This document shows positions 30,155 through 40,564 of a stretch of 64,000 nt of DNA, one piece after another (positions within the stretch are counted from its first letter, which is position 1; each line of letters opens with the position of its first letter). Below the pieces are notes generated by a model that saw only the letters and a program-made list of their open reading frames with translations, did not search any database and was not told the origin of the DNA. The stretch is from NCBI GenBank assembly GCA_963575745.1, contig CAUYUJ010022059.1, forward strand, positions 1 through 64,000, given 5' to 3'. The position numbers and the translations under genes are program-made. This stretch comes from Prorocentrum cordatum (lineage: Eukaryota > Sar > Dinophyceae > Prorocentrales > Prorocentraceae).

Positions 30155-33100
30155 GGGTGGCCGGCGGGACGGGCCGAAGCCCTAGGGGGAGTTTTTTGGG
30201 GAAAAAGAACCAAAGCCAAAACCGAAAGGGTCTAGCACGCCAGGCACCCCTGCGATGAATCGACAGGGGGCGGCGGATCGAAGACGCCTACGGCGAATCA
30301 CCGCCGCCCCTTGCCTTTTTGGAAGCGCCTATGTGGCCGAACGTTGAGGCCAGACCTGCCAAGCTATCGGACCATGTGTTCCCCGAATCGGTTTGGAAAG
30401 CCTTCGGGGAACACGTGGGCATCTTGAAGGTCATCTTGGCCGCCTGGAGGCCATTTTGACTCTTTCGGGCCTTCTTGGAGGACGTCTTGGAGGGTTCTTG
30501 GGCAGTCTTGGAGGCCATCTTGAGCGTCTTGGAGGCCTCTGCGGCCGTCTTGGGGGCCTCTTGGGGCCGTTTTGGGCCTCTTGGGAGATCTTTGGGGGCA
30601 CTTGGGCTGTCTCGGGCCGTCGGAAGGCCGAAAAAGAGCATATGCCACAATCCTTCAAAAACTCATGGGAAATCAATGATTTTGGCCTTTGCGGGCCTTC
30701 CCGGAGGCCTTGGAGGCCTCTTGAGCCGTCTTCGGCCATCTTAGTGCCATCTTCGGCCGTCTTGGTGGGCCCCTGCCCGTCCGACGCCATCGGAAGCCGT
30801 TTGGGGGGCCTCTCTGAGCCGATTTGGGGCCCTCTTGGAATGCTCCAGGGCCGTCTTGGAGGCCATCTTGGGCGTCTTAAAAGCCTCCTGGGCCGTCTTA
30901 GGGGCCTCTTGGGGCCGACTTGGGAGTCTCTTGGGCCGTTCTGGGGCCATCTTGGAGGCCTCTTGGGCGATCTTTGGGGGCTCTTGGGCCGTCTCGGGCC
31001 GTCGGAAGGCCGAAACGAAGCAACTGTCAAAATCTGTCGAAAACCTATGGGACATCAGTGTTTTGGGCCTTCTCTGGCCTTTCTGGAGGCCCTCTTGGAG
31101 GCCTCTTGGGCCGTCTTTGGCCAGCTTCGAGCCATGTTCGGCCATCTTGGTGGGCTCCTGGCCCGTCTGACACCGTCCGTAGCCGTTTGGGGGGCCTTTC
31201 TGGGCCGATGTGGGGCCCTCTTAGGGTGCTCCAGGGCCGTCTGAGAGGCCATCTTGGGCGTCTTGGAGGCCTCTTGGGTCGTCTTTTTGTGCCCTCTTGG
31301 GGCCGTCTTGGGGGCCTCTTGGGCAGTCCGGAGACCATCTTGGAGGCCTTTTGGGCGCTGTGGGGGCGATCTTGGGGGCCTCTTGGGCCGTCTTGGGTCG
31401 TCGGCAGGCCGAGAAGAAGCGAATGCCAAACTCCTTCAAGAACGTAAGGCAAATCAATGCTTTTGGCCTCTTCGGGCCCTCCTGGAGGACCTCTCGGAGG
31501 CCTCCTGGGCAGTCTTGGAGGCCTCTGGGGCACCTCTTGGGCCGTCTTGGGCCGTCTTGGAGGTTTCTTGGGCGGACTTGGAGGCATCTCCTCCTCTCTT
31601 GGGCGGACTTGGAGGCTATCTTGGACCATCTTGGAGGCCATCTTAGGCCGTCTTGGAGAGCTCTTGGGCCGTCTTGGAGGCCATCTTGAGCGTCTTGGAG
31701 GCCTCTTGGGCCGTCTTGGGGGCCTCTTGGGGCCGTCTTGGGCCTCTTTGGCGATCTTTGAGGGCACTGGGACCGTCTAGGGCCGTCGGAAGGCAGAACA
31801 GAAAGCAAATGCCACGATCCTTCAACAACTCATGGGAAATTAATGATGTTGGCCTTCTCGGGCCTTCCTGGAGGCCCTCTTAGAGGCCTCTTGGGCCGTC
31901 TTGGGCCATCTTAGTGCCATCTTCGGCCGTCTTGGTGGGCCCCTGGCACGCCGTCGGAAGCCGTTTTGGGGGGCCCTCTTGGAATGCTCCAGGGCCGTCT
32001 TGGAGGCCATCCTGGGCGTCTTACAAGCCTCCTGGGCCGTCTTGGGTCTTGGGGGCCTCTTGGGCCGTTCTGGGGCCATCTTGGAGGCCTCTCGGACGAT
32101 CTTTGGGGGCTTTTGGGCTGTATCGGGCCGTCGGAAGGCCGAAACGAAGCAAATGTCAGAATCCTTCGAAAACCTATAGGAAATGAGTGTTTTTGGCCTT
32201 TTTCTGGCCTTTCTGGAGGCCCTCTTGGAGGCCTCTTGGGCCGTCTTGGGCCAGCTCCGAGACAAATTCGGCCATCTTGGTGGGCTCCTGGCACGTCTGA
32301 CGCCGTCGGAAGCCGTTTGCGGGGCATTTCTGGGCCGACTTGTGGCCCTCTTGGGGTGCTCCAGGGCCGTCTTAGAGGCCATCTTGGACGTCTTGGGGGC
32401 CTCTTGGGTCCTCTTTGTGCCCTCTTGGGGCCATCTTGGGGGCCTCTTGGGCAGTCCGGAGACCATCTTGGAGGCCTTTTGGGCGCTGTGGGGGCGATCT
32501 TGGGGGCCTCTTGGGCCGTCTTGCGTCGTCGGAAAGCCGAAAATAAGCGAATGCCAGAATCCTTCAAAAACGCATGGCAAATCAATGTTTTTGGCCTCTT
32601 CGGGCCCTCCTGGAGGACCTCTTGGAGGCTTCTTGGGCCGTCTTGGAGGCCTTTGGGTGGCCTCTTGGGCCATCTTGGGCCGTCTTGGAGTCTCTTGGGC
32701 CGTCCGGAAGGGCGTCTTGGACCATCTTGGGCGGAATTGGAGGCCATCTTGGACCATCTTGGAGGCCATCTTGGGCCAACGTGGCCATCTTGGAGGCCAT
32801 CTTGGGCCATCTTGAGCGAAACAATTGGGAATTCAGCGCCTTCCGGGTGGCCGGCGGGACGGGCCGAAGCTCTCTTTTGGAGAAAGAACCAAAACCAAAA
32901 CCCATATAATCTGGCACGCCAGGCACCCCTTTGCTAAAGTAAAAGGGGGCGGCGGATCGAAGACGCCTACGGCGAATCACCGCCGCCCCCTGCCTTTGTG
33001 GAAGCGCCTATGTGGCCGAACGTTGAGGCCAGACCTGCCAAGCCATCGGACCATGTGTTCCCCGAATCGATTTGGAAAGCCTTCGGGGAACACGTGGGCA

Positions 33101-33952
33101 TCTTGAAGGCATCTTGGCCGTCTTGGAGGCCTCTTGGGCGATCTTTCGGCGATCTTTGGGGGCTCTTGGGCCGTCTCGGGCCGTCGGAAAGCCGAAAAGA
33201 AGAAAATGGCAAAATCCGTCAAAAACCTAAGGAACATCAATGTTTTTGGCCTCTTCTGGCCTTCCTGGAGGCCCTCTTGGGGGCCTCTTGGGCCCTTTCG
33301 GGCCAGCTTCGAGCCAACTTCGGCCATCTTGGTGGGTTCCTGGCACGTCTGACGCCGTCGGGAGCCGTCTCGGGGGCCTTTCTGGGCCAACGGGGGACCC
33401 TCTTGGGGCGCTTCGGGGCCGTCTTGGAGGCCATCTTGGGCGTCTTGGAGGCCATCTTGGGCTTGTTGGAGGCCTCTTGGGCCGTCTTGGGGGCCCCTTG
33501 GGGCCATCTTGGAGGCCACTTGGGCCGTCATGGGGCCCTCTTGGGGGCCTTTTGAGCGATCTTGGGGGCCTCTTGGGCCGTCTTGAGCCGTCGGAATGCC
33601 GAGAAGAAGCAAATTCCAAAATCTTTCAAGCACCTACGGACCTCTTGGAGGCCTCTTGGGTCGTCTGGGAGGCCTCTGGGGTGCCTCTTGGGCCGTCTTG
33701 GACTCTCTTGGGCCGTCTTGGAGGCCGCCTTGGACCATCTTGGGCGGACTTGGAGGCCATCTTGGAGGCCATCTTGGAGCTGTCTTGTGCAGAAAAGTAG
33801 GGAATTGAGGTCCGTGGAAAAAAATCCTGGGACCCGGGCGGGACGGGCCGAAACCCACTGGGAGAGTTCTTTTGTAAAAAGAACCAAAACCAAAACCGAG
33901 AGGATCTAGCACGCCAGGCACCCCTGCGATGCATCGACAGGGGGGCGGCGGA
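30155..33952. repeat. nested higher-order repeat array with head, core and tail modules
   Basis: Level 1 is a 12-bp unit, YCTTGGRGGCCR. Level 2 is an A+T-richer core of about 75 bp (GTCGGAAGGCCGAAA, AAGCAAATGCC, ATCCTTCAAAAAC, GGAAATCAATG, TTTTGGCCT) at anchors 30620, 31002, 31401, 31786, 32131, 32528, 33184 and 33591. That gives units of 345-407 bp, apart from one 656-bp gap. Level 3 is a tail module (30155-30270, 32841-32948, 33831-33952) with GACGGGCCGAA, AAAGAACCAAA and CACGCCAGGCACCCC. A head module (30271-30420, 32949-33099) directly follows the tail each time except the last. Long frames here encode nothing real. Confidence 0.85.
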
Positions 33953-34470
33953 TCTAGTGGCCTTCGGCCTATCCCGCCACCGTGCCTGGGTGGTGGGTCA
34001 GAGGCCTCATGGATGTTGGTTGGGATCTCGTGGTTGGCCTCTTAGGCAGTTGCGGGCCTCTTGGGCAGTTGCGGGGCGCTTCTTAGGGCCACTTTGGGGC
34101 CTCTTAGGGGGCCTCGTTGGGGCCTCTTTGAGCTTTTTGGGAGCCTCTTGGGAGCTTCTTGAGGCCTCTTGGGGGCCTCTTGGGAGCTTCTTGGGGCGGG
34201 AGGGCGGGGTACTCAAGTTCGGGACCCCTCGGAGGCGACGATCCTCGTGAGGGGTCTCAAAAACATCCTCCCCAGAGACACGCGGGTAGCCGAGACAAGC
34301 CCTAGGAGCCCAGCCGGAAAACGGAGCACAACTCGTCCCCCCCCTCTCCCCCCTTCCCCGGCAGAGCCCCCCCGGCCCTCCCCCAGCAGAGCTGAAGTTA
34401 AGGCTGTAGGCTGTAGGCTGTAGCTGAGGCTTTTTCAAACTCACACGCCGGATCGTCGGATTTATCATTC
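33953..34470. repeat. end of array: minisatellite patch and unrecognised sequence
   Basis: TAGTGGCCTTCGGCC follows the last tail module. CCTCTTGGGG units run 34010-34195. GACGATCCTCGTGAGGGGTC (34238) is a short relative of direct repeat R. After 34300 the sequence is C-rich and holds AAGGCTGTAGGCTGTAGGCTGTAGC, also present near 17950. Confidence 0.55.
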
Positions 34471-34965
34471 CTTGTTTCAGCAGCCCGACTGTGTCCCCAC
34501 CCGATTATGTTCTCGTCCTGGCTTCGTCTCAGGGCGGGCCATGGCGAGAGCTGGCCGACGAGATCGGCCGAGAGGAGGTGGACGCGGCGCAGACGGCGCG
34601 CGCGCTGGCGGCCCTCCGGGCGGGCGGGCGCCTGCGGAGCCCTCATGACTTCGAGGGAGAAATAGAGCTTGGCACGGACACAGGGCTCGAGCTAAACGGT
34701 GTTTTGGCAATTTCGTGGACCGTTTTCGTTTTGATTATGTTTTGCAGCGTGGAGCGACGACAGAGCGAGGGAAAGCGAAAACATAACGATTAGCCTGGCG
34801 AAGGGCCCAATCATCTGCATTGTGTGTGTCGTAGATGTGAGTATCGGCTTCGGTGGCGCTCCTTGTGGGACCAGGAATCGTGTGAGCAGGTTGCCGAAAT
34901 GCTAGGGCAAGGGCGGCGGCGGTGACCGCAAGCCTGGGTCGCGAAACGCGTGAGGAATGCCGAAA
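34470..34965. other. no recognised gene
   Basis: A plus-strand frame 34491-34793 is open (GELADEIGREEVDAAQTARA, then a hydrophobic ISWTVFVLIMFC near its end), but it matches nothing I know. It could be an exon. No repeat or RNA gene noted. Confidence 0.25.
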
Positions 34966-35480
34966 TGAGCGGCGGGGACGCATGCGAACTGCGCCGCTGG
35001 GGCCTTCGGTGGAGCCCCTACATGTGGCCGCGAAACGAGCGAGTGGTGTGCCGACATGGGTGGCGCGGACTCATGTGGGCTCCGCCACTCGGGCCTTCGG
35101 TGAACCTCCCTACGGGGCCACGAAGCGTGTGAGGGTTGTGCCGGCATGAGCGGCGGGGACGCATGTGTGCACCGCCATTGGGGCATTCGGTGGAGCCCCC
35201 CATGGGGCCACGCAACGTGCGGAAATGGATGTCGGGGACGCATGTGGGCACCGCCACTGGGGCCTTCGGTGGAGGTCCCTACGGCGCCTCGAATCGTGTG
35301 ACGGGTGTGCCGAAAGTGGTGGCGGGGACGCGTGTGGGTACCACCACTGGGGCCTTCGGTGGAGCTCCTTATGGGGCCACGAAACGTGTGAGAGGTGTGC
35401 CGAAACGTCACGCGAACCCTGCCACTGGGGCCTTCGGTGGAATTCCCCATGGAGCCATGAAACGTGTGAGAGGTCCGTAA
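34965..35480. repeat. tandem repeat, unit about 85-90 bp, six copies
   Basis: Unit: GGCGGGGACGCATGTGGGC, ACCGCCACTGGGGCCTTCGG, TGGAGCTCC, TATGGGGCCACGAAACGTGT, GAG(A/G)GGTGTGCCGA. Copies begin near 34971, 35062, 35151, 35233, 35323 and 35407 (5'-truncated). A unit length of about 90 keeps no constant reading frame across copies. Confidence 0.85.
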
Positions 35481-35482
35481 TG

Positions 35483-35658
35483 GGTGATGATGATAATAAT
35501 GATGACAATGATGACGATGACGGCGCTGATGACGGTGCTGACGATGATTATTATGATGTTGCTGCTGCTGATGATGATGATGATGATGAGGATGATGATG
35601 TTGATGATGATGATCCTGATGCTGATGCTGATGATGATGATGATGATGATGCTGATGC

Positions 35659-35689
<31 letters not shown>

Positions 35690-35970
35690 CATGATCATGA
35701 TCATGATCATGATCATGATCATGATGATGATGATGATGATGCTGATGCTGATGCTGATGCTGCCGATGATGATGTTGATGCTGATGATGATGCTGATGAT
35801 TATGATGACGGTGATGGTGATGATGATGGTGATGGTGATGGCGATGATGATGGCGATTCTGCTGATGATGCTGATGATGGTGGTGATGGTGATGGTGATG
35901 GTGATGGTGATGGCAATGATGGTGGTGATGCTGATGCTGATGATGATGATGCCGGTGATGACGATGGTTG
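35483..35970. repeat. GAT/ATG trinucleotide repeat with ATGATC hexamers
   Basis: GAT repeats with GCT interruptions over about 490 bp. At 35687-35724 the repeat switches to (ATGATC)n, so the self-complementary TGATCA occurs about six times in a row. Gives His, Met, Asp and Ile strings in the various frames. Confidence 0.85.
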
Positions 35971-36366
35971 GAAGAGGGAGGAGGAGGGAGCATGGGGTGG
36001 AGGATGAGAGGAGGAGGAGGAAGGAAGCAAGGAAGGAATGAAGGAACGCGGGGCGCTTTCTTTTCAACACGAGGACTGAACACCACAGGATGGTAGGGAA
36101 ACTCGGAAAATATTGTTTAACTAGCTCGTTCCCTGCACAAGCACAAAGTTGTCGGAGCTCCTCGCGGACTTCTCTTCGATCGGCGCTGGAGCCCCCCATG
36201 CGGCGCCTCCGGCGCCGCCCTAGAGTGCTCTGCGCGTTCGGGAGCCGCCCTTGGCGCGCTCTGCGGGCCAGGGAGGTGGGTTCAGTGCATCTTCCGCGCG
36301 GACCTCCGAACATATTTCAAATCTCTGACAATTCTGTTTTGCCTTTGTTCTGAGGACTACATCCAA

Positions 36367-38307
36367 GTGCTCCAGGGTCTCCGCGGCAAGTCGATGTGGC
36401 ACCAGGCCGTGCATTTGCTCCTCGAGATGCGCTTCCGCGGTCTGCAGCTGACCTCTTTCATCTTCTACACCGCGCTGCAGGCGTGTGCAAGCCCAGAGTC
36501 ACCAAGAGGGCTCCCTGCGGGTTTGCTTGCGGAGGCCCGCAAGCGCGGCGTAAAGCCCAAAGGGGTGCTGTACAACGCGGCCATCCGCTGCGAGGCCGAC
36601 GCCGGCGGCTGGGAGCAGGCGCTGGGGATGCTGGATGAGATGCGGCAGCACGACGTTGTCCCAAACGAGAAGGTTTTCACTACGGTGTTCAGAGTGTGTA
36701 GAATTGGGTGCCAACCCGACGTCGCCCTGGGCCTCCTGCAGGATATGAAGGATAGCCAGTTGCCCGTGGACACACAGGCCTACGCAGCCGCCATCGACGC
36801 CTGCGCTTGCGGGGACGGGGAGCGATGGGAAACCGCCCTGGCCCTGCTGGAAGACATGAGCACCGTGCAGTGCCCTCCGACTAGGGAAGCGCTCCGGGCG
36901 GCGAGCAGTGTCTGCGAGAGGGCCAAGAAGTGGCAGCACTCGCTGGCGCTCCTGCGACACGCCGCGCACCTAGGCCTGGCGCCAGACGCCAAATCCTACA
37001 ACGTCGCGATCAGCGCATCCATCCGCGCGGGGAATCCCTCCTCGGCTCTCCTGCTCTTCTGGGAGATGGAGCGCATCCGCGTGCAACCCGAAGTGGTCAC
37101 GTACAACTTGGTGGGGGAATTGATGCCGCAGAAGCACGCCGATGAGTTGCGGCAAAGGATGCGCAGCACCGGCGAGGCCCCTACTGTACGGACCTACAAC
37201 CCGATGATCTCAACTTTGGCGGACGACATGCAGTGGAGAGAGGCCATGGCGCTGCTTGGGGAGATGGACCAGTCTGGAGTGGCACCTGACGTCCACACAT
37301 TCAACAGGCTGCTGAAAGGGTGCCGAAGGGGTCAGCTTTGGGAGGTCGCCCTGTCCCTCTTGCTCGACATGGAGCTGCGCGAGCTAGCGGCGGACGAGTA
37401 TAGCTACAGCACAGCGATCAGCGCCTGCTCGGGCGGCACTGCTTGGGAGTGGGCCATCCGCCTCCTTTTCGCGATGCCGTCGCCGAACGTGGTGTGCTTC
37501 AATGCTGCGATCGATGCGTGCGGCAAGTGCGGGCAGTGGCAATGGGCCGCCGGCCTTCTCAGTGAGATGCGAAAGCGCGGGTTGCAGCCAGATGCCATCA
37601 GCTACAACAGCGCAATCGATGCTTGCAGCAGGGCTGGACAGATCGATCTTGTCCAGTACTTGATGTGCGAGATGAAAGCGCAGGGTATGCAGCCTGACGC
37701 CCAGACCTACGCCGCAGCCATCGGCGTTGGTGAACACGGATTTTGGGAGCTAGCGCTGGTTTTTCTCCAAGACATGCAGACAGCCGAGCCCCAGCAACCA
37801 TCGAATGGAATCGCTCGATCGAGCTTCAACGAGGCAGCCCTAGAGCAGGTCGCCTGGCATCGCGTGATCGGCATCTGCGGTAAATGCGGACTGTGGGAGA
37901 AGGTTTTAAGTCTATTTCACAGTACGCGGGAACAAATGATGACAGATGCTGGTACGTATAGAATAGTGTCGATGGCTCTCACAGACGCTGGTCGACGTGA
38001 GGACGCAGAGACATTTTTTGCCGATGCGGTACGCCAGGGCTTGTGTCCTGATTGGCGTATACTGCCTGACTTGATTGATTTGCACGACTTGCCCGTAGAG
38101 GTGGCCAAGTTGGCTGTGAGAATGTCGGTGCGCGAGTTGCAGCGCGATCAGAGATTGAACATTATCACAGGTAAAGGGAAGCACAGCCTGAGGGAAGAAG
38201 CACTGATTCGGCCCGCTGTGCTCTCGATGCTCCAGGAAGACCCGGATTTCCGAGTGACAGTCAACGACGCAGATCCTGGGAGGTTGCTAGTGAGAGCTAT
38301 CGCCTGA
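36367..38307 (+). CDS. pentatricopeptide repeat protein with C-terminal SMR domain (PPR-SMR)
   Basis: Over 640 codons without a visible intron. At least eleven PPR units of about 35 residues follow one another, e.g. TYNLVGELMPQKHADELRQR, SYSTAISACSGGTAWEWAIR and CFNAAIDACGKCGQWQWAAG. PPRs bind organelle RNA base by base. Residues about 570-640 form an SMR domain: IDLHDLPVEVAKLAVRMSV, then LNIITGKGKHS with the GKGKH signature, then a final VLSMLQEDPDFRV. SMR domains often cut or bind nucleic acid. The frame stays open upstream of 36367 (a GTG), the nearest ATG is at 36394, and the first residues already form a PPR, so the true start or first exon is upstream. An organelle transit peptide is therefore not visible. 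Stop at 38305-38307. Confidence 0.85.
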   Translation: MLQGLRGKSMWHQAVHLLLEMRFRGLQLTSFIFYTALQACASPESPRGLPAGLLAEARKRGVKPKGVLYNAAIRCEADAGGWEQALGMLDEMRQHDVVPNEKVFTTVFRVCRIGCQPDVALGLLQDMKDSQLPVDTQAYAAAIDACACGDGERWETALALLEDMSTVQCPPTREALRAASSVCERAKKWQHSLALLRHAAHLGLAPDAKSYNVAISASIRAGNPSSALLLFWEMERIRVQPEVVTYNLVGELMPQKHADELRQRMRSTGEAPTVRTYNPMISTLADDMQWREAMALLGEMDQSGVAPDVHTFNRLLKGCRRGQLWEVALSLLLDMELRELAADEYSYSTAISACSGGTAWEWAIRLLFAMPSPNVVCFNAAIDACGKCGQWQWAAGLLSEMRKRGLQPDAISYNSAIDACSRAGQIDLVQYLMCEMKAQGMQPDAQTYAAAIGVGEHGFWELALVFLQDMQTAEPQQPSNGIARSSFNEAALEQVAWHRVIGICGKCGLWEKVLSLFHSTREQMMTDAGTYRIVSMALTDAGRREDAETFFADAVRQGLCPDWRILPDLIDLHDLPVEVAKLAVRMSVRELQRDQRLNIITGKGKHSLREEALIRPAVLSMLQEDPDFRVTVNDADPGRLLVRAIA

Positions 38308-38740
38308 CTGCCAGTTGGCGGGATCAGCGCTCGGCCCAGCGCCCTTTCGCGCCTTCTCTCGGCGCGTGCTGCCACTGTCCCTCGGTGGCCCCCGCTGGAG
38401 AGCGCGGCCGGCCGCGAGCCTGCGCTGGAGCGGCAGACGTCCTGGAGACCTGTTGGCGAGGCCTGGGACAGAGAGACCCGACGATCTGCTCTTTTAGACC
38501 CGCGGGTCCCAAGGGTCCCGACCCTTTGCCTGTGGGTGGAGGGTTTCTCTGAAGGGCTTGGGCGACCCGTCCTCGTCGCTCGCTCGCTCGCTCGCTGACT
38601 GAAGGCCGATGAGTACGCAGCCTCTTCTAGGATGGTGCGATGGAAAAAGGAACACGACACAAGCGCAGGGTTGTTGTGACATCAGGGGCCCCCGCCAACC
38701 GCCACCCAGGACGTGCAGAGAGGCCTCGGACCTACGTCAG
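38308..38740. other. 3' flank of the PPR gene, no further gene seen
   Basis: Unique sequence with a short GCTC repeat (CGCTCGCTCGCTCGCTCGCT at 38577-38596). Frames on either strand are short and unrecognised. Confidence 0.4.
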
Positions 38741-38759
38741 AAACGGGTCCAGAGGATCC

Positions 38760-39050
38760 TCTTCCTCTCTCCTCCTCCTCCTTCTCTCTCCTCCTCCTCC
38801 TCCTCCTCCTCCTCCTCCTCTCCTCCTCCTCCTCCTCCTCCTCTCTCCTCCTCCTCCTCCTCATCCTCCTCCTCCTCCTCCTCCTCCTCTCCTCCTCCTC
38901 CTCCTCCTCTCTCCTCTCTCCTCTCTCCTCCTCTCCTCCTCCTGCTCCTCCTCCTCCTCCTCCTCCTCCTCCTCCTCCTCCTCCTCCTCCCGCCTCCTCC
39001 TCCTCCAACTCACCTCCTCCTCCTCCTCATCCTCCTCGTCCTCCTCGGGT
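38760..39050. repeat. CCT trinucleotide (polypyrimidine) repeat
   Basis: About 290 bp of CCT/TCC with occasional TCTC interruptions. Pyrimidine-pure on the plus strand from 38758 to about 38990. Complement in type of the polypurine tract at 16.7-17.2 kb. Confidence 0.85.
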
Positions 39051-39110
39051 CGCCTACGGCCCGGGGGAAACCGTGCACCTGTGGGTAGCTGGTCGCCGCG
39101 GATGGATGTC

Positions 39111-39115
39111 CCTGG
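39111..39115. other. target-site duplication CCTGG, left
   Basis: CCTGG directly before the TGTGA of the left LTR. The same five bases follow the right LTR at 48718-48722, as expected for a five-base staggered integration. Confidence 0.8.
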
Positions 39116-39314
39116 TGTGATACGGATCGGCGCGCAGCGCCAGGGATGTTTTTGCTGTGAGCGCGGCTCGAACAACTGGCGTAGCACTAAGGCCAAGAGC
39201 CCTGAGAAATAAAAATGGCAGCGGCGAGCAAGGAATGAAACCGCAGGCCCCTCGAGGCGTCTGGGGAAACCCTCTCGGGCCTCTTACATTCCTGGGGAGT
39301 GAGCTTGATTCACA
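39116..39314 (-). repeat. 3' LTR (199 bp)
   Basis: Starts TGTGATACGGATCGGCGCGC and ends GATTCACA, matching 47799-47897 plus 48620-48717. It contains a long nested hairpin at 39231-39293: AGGAATG/CATTCCT, AGGCC/GGCCT, CGAG/CTCG and GGG-GAAA-CCC at the tip. Because the element reads on the minus strand, this is its downstream LTR. The terminal TG...CA extends to a five-base inverted repeat. Confidence 0.85.
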
Positions 39315-40564
39315 CTCGTCCTAGGACATGCTCGGATCGTCGTCTCGGGCGTCAGAGCGGTTACTATAGCAAGCAAGTCACTCGCCGGCAAAAACCACGG
39401 AGATAAGCAAACAAACGGCTTGCATTGTATAGCATACAAGGCATACTCAGCAATGGCCAGGGTTCGATCGCGATGCGACAACACCTAGAAGATATAGCCA
39501 TCTTCTCAAGATACTAAACGGGTGTGATCGTCATCACAAACCAAATTTGTGCGCACTGAAACGAATGAAGTTTCTCGAGAAAAACAACGCGGGGTTACGT
39601 GTGGATCTTTATCCGGGTGTACAAGCAGCGATATCAGAATACGTAAATCTTGGCCGGGCGTAGTATTGGCAACGACGCGGAATCCATAAATCTTGACCGG
39701 GGGTATGGTATGGGCGGTAGAACATTTCCGGTCCGATCGGCCAAATTGCCGTCAAACCAAGCGGGGTTCATTTTTTCTTCGGTTTCGCCGGTTTGTCCGC
39801 TAAATCGGATCCCCGCCAAACATTTCTGCTTGTGAGCTTCCACCAGCGGCCCTTGAGGTCATTCATCGCACTCTCCGGGAAAATCGTGAAATCGGGATTT
39901 CCGACATGATAATGCCGAAGCAGCCACGAAACGTGATTCTTGCAGGTCTTGCAAGTGATGTACACACTATGCGGATTGTGGCCGATGGCCACATCATGAT
40001 GAGGAATGCCAGTCACGCAGCTGAGCATGTCATTCGGCTGCACAGTCGGGGAGGATCCGCTCCACGACACAACACTGGCTGATGAAGCTGAAACGGAACT
40101 CGATGAACTCGTCACGGAAACCAGTCGGTGATGCGGGAGCCGAGTTTCCTTGCGACCTTGCTGATCTTGATCGTCCAGATCCCCGTGCTGATGCTGCGGC
40201 ATATGGTGATGGCGGTGGTAGTGCGATGGCAGGTGGTGGTTTAGTCGGTACTTGCGGCGGTGGCGGCAGCTGAATCGTAGCAGATGCTACTGAGCTCGAT
40301 GCCTGTGCGCTGCTGAATACGTCCGCGTGAAACATCGTGATGTCACCATCGTGGTCACGATCCTCTGGAATCGTGGGTGGTATGTTGCGGCGTCGGCCGA
40401 GCATGCGGCCGTCCCATCCGGGGTGCTTACCCATGGCCTTCGCCTCGGCGGCGCTCTCCTCGTTGGCGATCGCGTTGTTCTGCTTCAGGATCGTCCAGGG
40501 CGTCATGAAGATGTCGAAACCGATAATCATGCCGAGGACCGGCGTGAACGCCAGCAGGCAAACA
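39315..40564 (-). CDS. downstream ORF of the LTR element: hydrophobic segment and CxxC motif, frameshifted
   Basis: Minus strand after the RNase H stop. One frame reads CLLAFTPVLGMIIGFDIFMT, a possible membrane segment, then KQNNAIANEESAAEAKAMGK and proline-rich sequence (VPTKPPPAIALPPPSPYAAA). Near 40190 the match moves to the frame 39768-40202, which has PHHDVAIGHNPHSVYITCKT followed by CKNHVSWLLRHYHVG (C-x2-C) and ends KPAKPKKK at 39768. 39315-39767 shows no gene. The position after pol resembles that of env-like ORFs in some LTR elements. This is inference only; no envelope-family sequence is recognised. Confidence 0.4.

Noticed and set aside
31180-31200. CCGTAGCCGTTTGGGG resembling part of the dinoflagellate spliced leader
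   Set aside because: Only the CCGTAGCC part agrees, and the neighbouring repeat units read CGGAAGCCGTTTGGGG, so this is a point variant of the minisatellite and not a spliced-leader relic.
30155-33952. Numerous long frames on both strands in the CTTGG array
   Set aside because: The 12-bp unit lacks stop codons in several frames, so open frames arise automatically.
34902-36086. Minus-strand frame of 394 codons with His-rich and RRPQWRCPHASP repeats
   Set aside because: It combines the GAT repeat and the 90-bp tandem repeat. The repeat unit does not keep one reading frame, and no motif is present.
39116-39314. tRNA-derived SINE, because GCGGCTCGAAC resembles a B box
   Set aside because: The segment is one LTR of a TSD-bounded element, and no matching A box at proper spacing was found.
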